Part shown: positions 60,372-64,000 of the stretch, piece by piece | Layout of the letters: each line of letters starts with the position of its first letter | How positions within the stretch are numbered: the first letter of the stretch is position 1 | Assembly (NCBI GenBank): GCA_937926145.1 | Contig: CALANW010000118.1 | Coordinates: 23,768 to 87,767, forward strand | Source: an uncultured Ruminococcus sp. | GTDB lineage: Bacteria > Bacillota > Clostridia > Oscillospirales > Ruminococcaceae | Reading direction: 5' to 3' | Length of the DNA stretch: 64,000 bases | Made by a program: the position numbers and the translations under genes | Notes under the pieces: generated by a model | Databases searched by the model: none | What the model saw: the letters and a program-made list of their open reading frames with translations, nothing else | Told to the model about the DNA's origin: nothing

Positions 60372-62033
60372 TTACTTATAGATTATATCGTACTGAACGA
60401 CCATAATGCCGTCGTTGTACTTTTTGAGCTGTGAAAGCTTCTGAACATTTTTGCTCTTGGACTTTGCATAGTTCTGAAGTTCACGGAATGCTGCTGTGGA
60501 GTTCATCTTGTTCCAAAGCTTAGCGTCCGTAACACGGATAGTTGTTGCAACAGAACCCGACTTGATAGCTGCATCGATCTCAGCCTTCATACCTGCGATA
60601 GCTGCATCGTATGTGCTGAATTCCTTATTATATACCTTATAATAGTTTGCGCTTGTCTTTGTGCAGGAAGGTTCATCGAAGAGCTTGATGGTAACGCCGT
60701 TGCCTCTGAAGAATGTGTTCGGGCTGAGGTGGTCGTTTACTACCCATGAATCGGGAACGAGGAAGAAGTTATATCTGATATAGTCTTCACCGTGCTTGTT
60801 GATCGGGTCGCCCCATGTTGCATCGATAATGTAGTAGCCGTTATCGCAGTAGACCTTGTTCCAAGCGTGAGTTGTGCCTTCGGGGTTCTTACCGATGATA
60901 ACAACACTCTGGATACCCGAAAGGTCGAAGAGGTACTGCATTGTTCTTGCGTAACCTGCGCACTGGAGGTCAGCGCCCTTTGTAAGACCGTTCTTGATAG
61001 AACAGGTATCTTCGCTGTCGGAGGTGCTGAAGTTGCTGTTGAGAACGATCCAGTCGTAGATAGCCTTGATCTTGCTGAATGTGGACTTATACTGATTTAC
61101 TGTATTGAGGATAGTCTTTACGTTCTTATCGAGTGCAGGCTGTATCTCAGCTACCTGATCTGCTGTGTAAACATACTTGATATTGAGGTTTCCGTTGATG
61201 TTTACGGGGATAGAACGCGGCAGCCAGAAAAGTTCGGGTTCCTGATTGATAACATTAACGTATGTCTTGATAGTCTGATTAACGCTGAGGTCTTCCGGAA
61301 CTGCGACCTTGGTTTTGAAGTTCTTCGCTGCTTCAACGATGTTCGCATAGAGCTTCTTTTCCGATGATGGGAGCTGCTTGTAAACATACTTTGTCTTATA
61401 ATCAACGTTGTATGTTACGGAGCTTGAAGAAGATGTATTTGTCTTTGAAGTTGTTGTGGTCTTCTTGGTTGTTTTCTTTGTTGTGGAAGAATCCTTTTTG
61501 GTAGTCTGAGCTGTGGTCTTCTTTGTGGTAGAGGATTTCTTTGTTGTAGTTGTTTCCTCATCGTCGAAGATCTCGTCGATATCATCATCGACTGTTGTTG
61601 TAACAGCGCCCGGCTTAGTATCGCTCAAAAAGCTTGAATGAATGAACGAACCGTCTTTAAGCTTGTAATAGCCTGTATCGGTAGCGGCAACGACAGTTAC
61701 CTTTGTACCCTTTGTGTACTTGGAAACTGTTTCAGCACCTGCAGTGGGGACTTTGCGTGAGAAGCAAGCCTGAGTTGTGTACATTATCTCATTGATCTGA
61801 GTTTCATTCCAGGTGTTTTTCGCTTCAAGCTCTGCTCTTGTAAGTGCAGCGCTTACGATAACTTCCTCGGTTTCAGCCGAAGTTTCTTCGGAATAAGAGC
61901 TTTCCTCGGAATAGGAAGTATCGGCGATAGAAACATCAGCCTCTTCCGTTTTGCCGCAGCCTGTTGTGAGTACTGCTGCCGAAAGAATGAGCGCCAAAGC
62001 CGCACTTATCGTTTTTTTAGTGTTCATCTTCAT
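60372..62033 (-). CDS. Transglutaminase-like lipoprotein with SH3-type domain, paralogue 5
   Basis: From the ATG at 62033 (AAGGAG seven bases upstream) the product has 553 residues: lipobox LTTGC (Cys26), a Ser/Glu region, a bacterial SH3-like domain (about 90-137, KYTKGTKVTVVAATDTGYYK), a Lys/Thr-rich linker of about 55 residues (TTKKSSTTKKTTAQTTKK) and the family domain with NQEPELFWLPRS, then Cys358 (DLQCAGYARTMQYLF), His389 (TTHAWNK) and Asp404 (YYIIDATWGDP). SH3 and basic linkers suggest wall binding. It overlaps the CorC-like gene by 17 bases and so is translationally coupled to it. Confidence 0.88.
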   Translation of the reverse strand: MKMNTKKTISAALALILSAAVLTTGCGKTEEADVSIADTSYSEESSYSEETSAETEEVIVSAALTRAELEAKNTWNETQINEIMYTTQACFSRKVPTAGAETVSKYTKGTKVTVVAATDTGYYKLKDGSFIHSSFLSDTKPGAVTTTVDDDIDEIFDDEETTTTKKSSTTKKTTAQTTKKDSSTTKKTTKKTTTTSKTNTSSSSSVTYNVDYKTKYVYKQLPSSEKKLYANIVEAAKNFKTKVAVPEDLSVNQTIKTYVNVINQEPELFWLPRSIPVNINGNLNIKYVYTADQVAEIQPALDKNVKTILNTVNQYKSTFSKIKAIYDWIVLNSNFSTSDSEDTCSIKNGLTKGADLQCAGYARTMQYLFDLSGIQSVVIIGKNPEGTTHAWNKVYCDNGYYIIDATWGDPINKHGEDYIRYNFFLVPDSWVVNDHLSPNTFFRGNGVTIKLFDEPSCTKTSANYYKVYNKEFSTYDAAIAGMKAEIDAAIKSGSVATTIRVTDAKLWNKMNSTAAFRELQNYAKSKSKNVQKLSQLKKYNDGIMVVQYDIIYK

Positions 62034-63372
62034 TGATCTTCTCCTTTTCGTTTTCATTATTTTCATTATCACGATCTTCTCCGTCGGAGCTGTCATCGTG
62101 AATTATTTCCGCTTTGAGCTTTGATATCCACATATCCTCGGTAACAAGGACGGTGAAAAGCACATTTTGATAACGCACCGAAGCGTGTTCGCTCTCCTCG
62201 GGGATATGTCCGAGCAGGCTGGTTACAAAGCCGCTCATCGTATCGGAATCATTATCCTCGGGAAGTTCAAGACCAAGCTCTCCGAATACATCTTCGGGTG
62301 AAGCGTTTCCGCTTATGGTATAGGTATCGTCCGATATCTTCTTGATGTCCTCTTCCTCATTGTCATATTCATCTCTTATATCGCCGACGATAGTTTCAAC
62401 GAGGTCTTCCATAGTAACGATGCCTGCTGTTCCGCCGTATTCATCAACAACGATAGCCATGACCGTTTTTTTCTGTGAAAGAAGCTTGAAAAGCTCGCTG
62501 CAGTGCATCGATTCGGGGACATAGAAAACGTCCCTCATAAGGTCTTTCGCCAGAGTGCTCTGGGCAGCGTCCGAGCCTATCATGCAAAGCAGGTCTTTCA
62601 CGCTTATAACGCCGACGATATGGTCAATGCTGTCCTCATAGACCGGGATTCTCGAAAAGCCGCTGCTTATCGAAGCATTGACTATCTCGGAAATGCCTGC
62701 CGTTGTTTCGACAGCGACGATATCCGTTCTGTGGGTCATAACATCGGAAACGTCCTTGTCATCGAAGCCGAAAACGTTGCTTATCATTTCCCTCTGCGAT
62801 TCTTCGACGTTGCCCGCATCGACCATCATAAGTATCTCTTCCTCGGTAACCTCTTCAGCGTCCTCGGAAGTTCCTCCGAACACATTTATCACCGATGATG
62901 AGAGCATTGATAAAGGTGTGAGCAGCACGGTGAAGAATCTGAGCGCAGCCGAGCATCGAACAGCAGTATCCGCAGCGTTCTTTTTCGTCACAAAGCGCTT
63001 CGGCAGACCGCAGCCAACCGCAAGTATCAGAAGCGCATCGGCAAGAAGAATTATCACCGCCGAAAGAATGTAAGCCGCCGAAGCCGCCATAGCCTCTGCA
63101 AGTATTTTTGACAGCGCACCGATAAACACAAGTTCCGATATAACGCATATTATCGACGAAAGCGCGCCTTTTCCGACCGCAAAAGTGCGTTCCAGAGCGA
63201 TCGGCTTTTTCAGCATCGAATAAAGCCGTTTTTCCGCAGCGTTTCCGTTTTCAAACGTCTTTAACTTTGAGTCCCCTATCTCAGCGACTGCATTTTCGCA
63301 GACCGCAAGAAATGTTTTTAACAAAATAAGTGCAAGGATAATAATACTCCCCGCAAGCCCGTCAGAATCCAT
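62017..63372 (-). CDS. CorC/HlyC-family membrane protein with CBS pair
   Basis: The 451-residue protein starts at the ATG 63372 behind AAAGGAAG. An N-terminal CNNM/DUF21 domain spans about four helices (1-160). Two CBS domains follow (about 205-330: VSDVMTHRTDIVAVE, GFSRIPVYEDSIDHIVGVIS, KKTVMAIVVDEYGGTAGIVTMEDLVE), then a CorC_HlyC transporter-associated domain (about 345-425) and an acidic Asn/Glu tail. The family includes Mg export and regulation proteins. It leads the operon with the five transglutaminase-like lipoproteins; a functional link is inference. Confidence 0.9.
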   Translation of the reverse strand: MDSDGLAGSIIILALILLKTFLAVCENAVAEIGDSKLKTFENGNAAEKRLYSMLKKPIALERTFAVGKGALSSIICVISELVFIGALSKILAEAMAASAAYILSAVIILLADALLILAVGCGLPKRFVTKKNAADTAVRCSAALRFFTVLLTPLSMLSSSVINVFGGTSEDAEEVTEEEILMMVDAGNVEESQREMISNVFGFDDKDVSDVMTHRTDIVAVETTAGISEIVNASISSGFSRIPVYEDSIDHIVGVISVKDLLCMIGSDAAQSTLAKDLMRDVFYVPESMHCSELFKLLSQKKTVMAIVVDEYGGTAGIVTMEDLVETIVGDIRDEYDNEEEDIKKISDDTYTISGNASPEDVFGELGLELPEDNDSDTMSGFVTSLLGHIPEESEHASVRYQNVLFTVLVTEDMWISKLKAEIIHDDSSDGEDRDNENNENEKEKINEDEH

Positions 63373-63536
63373 AACCGACTTCCTTTCAAAAATGAGTTTG
63401 ACCGTTCGGCAGAGGCTTTTTGAAGCAAAGCCGAGCAGTTCGTTTCGAAATTCTGCCAAACGCCGCAGAATCAGCGCTTTCAGCCTATAGAAACCGCCAA
63501 AAGGCATATTTTGCAGCACGGCAGATTTTAAATAAA

Positions 63537-63564
63537 TTATTAAATAAAATTCAGAAAAAGTCAA
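63537..63564 (-). promoter_or_regulatory. Proximal promoter of the corC-like operon
   Basis: Minus-strand TTGACT (63559-63564) and TAATAA (63537-63542), 16 bases apart, about 165 bases before the ATG and downstream of the structured RNA terminator. Confidence 0.6.
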
Positions 63565-63602
63565 CAAACATCTTTTTTCCCGACAAAGCAATTTTTCAGC
63601 AT

Positions 63603-63671
63603 AAAAAAGTCCGTTTTCGCAAGGTTTTACCGCGATTTGCGGCATTTGGCAAAGCCACCTCGGGAAAACGG
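63603..63671 (-). ncRNA. Structured leader or small RNA ending in an intrinsic terminator
   Basis: On the minus strand CCGTTTTC (from 63671) pairs with GAAAACGG (to 63611), closing a junction with two small hairpins, GGC-TTT-GCC and CCGC-AAATC-GCGG, plus AGG/CCT pairing, followed by ACTTTTTT (63603-63608). With the promoter at 63717-63745 it predicts an RNA of about 110 bases that either ends here as a small RNA or acts as a terminating riboswitch for the corC-like operon. It matches no family I can name. Confidence 0.5.
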
Positions 63672-63716
63672 TTTCCAAATTGTAAATGTATTGTAACTTT
63701 TACGGATTGTATATTT

Positions 63717-63745
63717 ATTATATATTAAACGCTTGGTATATACAA
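63717..63745 (-). promoter_or_regulatory. Distal promoter upstream of the structured RNA
   Basis: Minus-strand TTGTAT (63740-63745) and TATAAT (63717-63722) with 17-base spacing. Confidence 0.65.
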
Positions 63746-63831
63746 TAAGTGAACCTAAAGCTTTTCACTCTTTCTGCTATGAGAGAAATTTTGTTGTGGC
63801 GGTGAAAATAATTTCAGCAATTACACATTTA

Positions 63832-63860
63832 TTGACATTTTACGCCATATATGATAGAAT
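63832..63860 (+). promoter_or_regulatory. Promoter of the small gene at the right edge
   Basis: TTGACA (63832-63837) and TAGAAT (63855-63860) with 17-base spacing, 50 bases before the GTG at 63911. Confidence 0.83.
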
Positions 63861-63910
63861 ATTTTTGCTGCCGTTCCTGTCCGCTTAACTGTGGAAAGGA
63901 GGTGAACCGA

Positions 63911-64000
63911 GTGGGACTTTTATCGATTGCTATTTCATTTCTTATACTAGAGCCTGTTCACATTAAAATAGCATCAAAAATCATAGCTAAGGTAAGGTTA
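63911..64000 (+). CDS. Start of a small hydrophobic protein (cut by window edge)
   Basis: A very strong AAAGGAGGTGA site precedes a GTG that opens MGLLSIAISFLILEPVHIKI followed by ASKIIAKVRL to the window end. The first dozen residues are hydrophobic and the rest is basic. It has its own consensus promoter. Only 30 residues are visible and the family was not recognised. A small membrane peptide or a longer protein are both possible. Confidence 0.55.
   Translation, partial: MGLLSIAISFLILEPVHIKIASKIIAKVRL

Noticed and set aside
63373..63678. N-terminal extension of the CorC-like protein by 102 residues
   Set aside because: The extension crosses the proximal promoter and an AT-rich leader; the ATG at 63372 has a proper ribosome binding site and begins right at the first membrane helix.

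Overview
The window looks like chromosome of a low-to-mid GC Bacillota, most likely a Ruminococcus-type Oscillospiraceae. The reasons are the S10/spc ribosomal gene order, a Gram-positive type IV pilus cluster without a secretin, strong AGGAGG ribosome binding sites, a GH9 glycoside hydrolase and a CE2-type esterase, and a SpoIID-like protein. No rRNA, tRNA or CRISPR array was seen. Genus is inference; gene families are read from the translated sequence.

Layout. 1-6548 (minus): S10 operon rpsJ-rplC-rplD-rplW-rplB-rpsS-rplV-rpsC-rplP-rpmC-rpsQ, then a 260 bp gap with a perfect consensus promoter, then the start of the spc operon (rplN-rplX-rplE, cut by the window edge). The S10 promoter and a leader with an attenuator-like terminator lie at 6613-6878. 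7009-9820 (minus): two lipoproteins sharing a signal-peptide cassette and one membrane protein, all of unknown function. 9940-13420 (minus): phosphofructokinase behind a c-di-GMP phosphodiesterase. 13759-15844 (plus): two-component system. 15845-16945: intergenic composite repeat that holds two tandem copies of what looks like a type I toxin-antitoxin locus. 16950-19960 (minus): a cell-wall-binding three-gene operon including a SpoIID/LytB-like protein. 20062-34790: type IV pilus locus (pilins, C39-like peptidase, PilT, PilB, prepilin peptidase, minor pilins, an 811-residue PilX-like protein, PilO, a PilM-PilN fusion, PilC). 35314-42478 (mostly plus): glutamate dehydrogenase, a CE2-type esterase divergent from a GH9 protein, TraX, a YbaK-type deacylase, and pnuC with a possible leader peptide. 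42749-45290 (minus): galactokinase-family protein and a GDSL lipoprotein. 45615-48892 (plus): ilvB-ilvN-ilvC. 49158-51872 (minus): superoxide dismutase and FeoB. 52086-54233 (plus): a MerR regulator and a DXS-like enzyme. 54670-63372 (minus): five tandem transglutaminase-like lipoproteins behind a CorC/HlyC-type CBS membrane protein, with a MITE inserted between two of them. 63373-64000 holds a structured RNA candidate, promoters on both strands and the start of a small plus-strand gene.

Three things stand out as possibly undescribed: the duplicated small toxin-antitoxin locus; the family of composite intergenic elements, with inverted ends rich in GAATTCGGAATGCGGAATT-like sequence, that carry portable terminators and in one case enclose the toxin loci; and the five-paralogue transglutaminase-like lipoprotein array, every member of which keeps a Cys-His-Asp triad.
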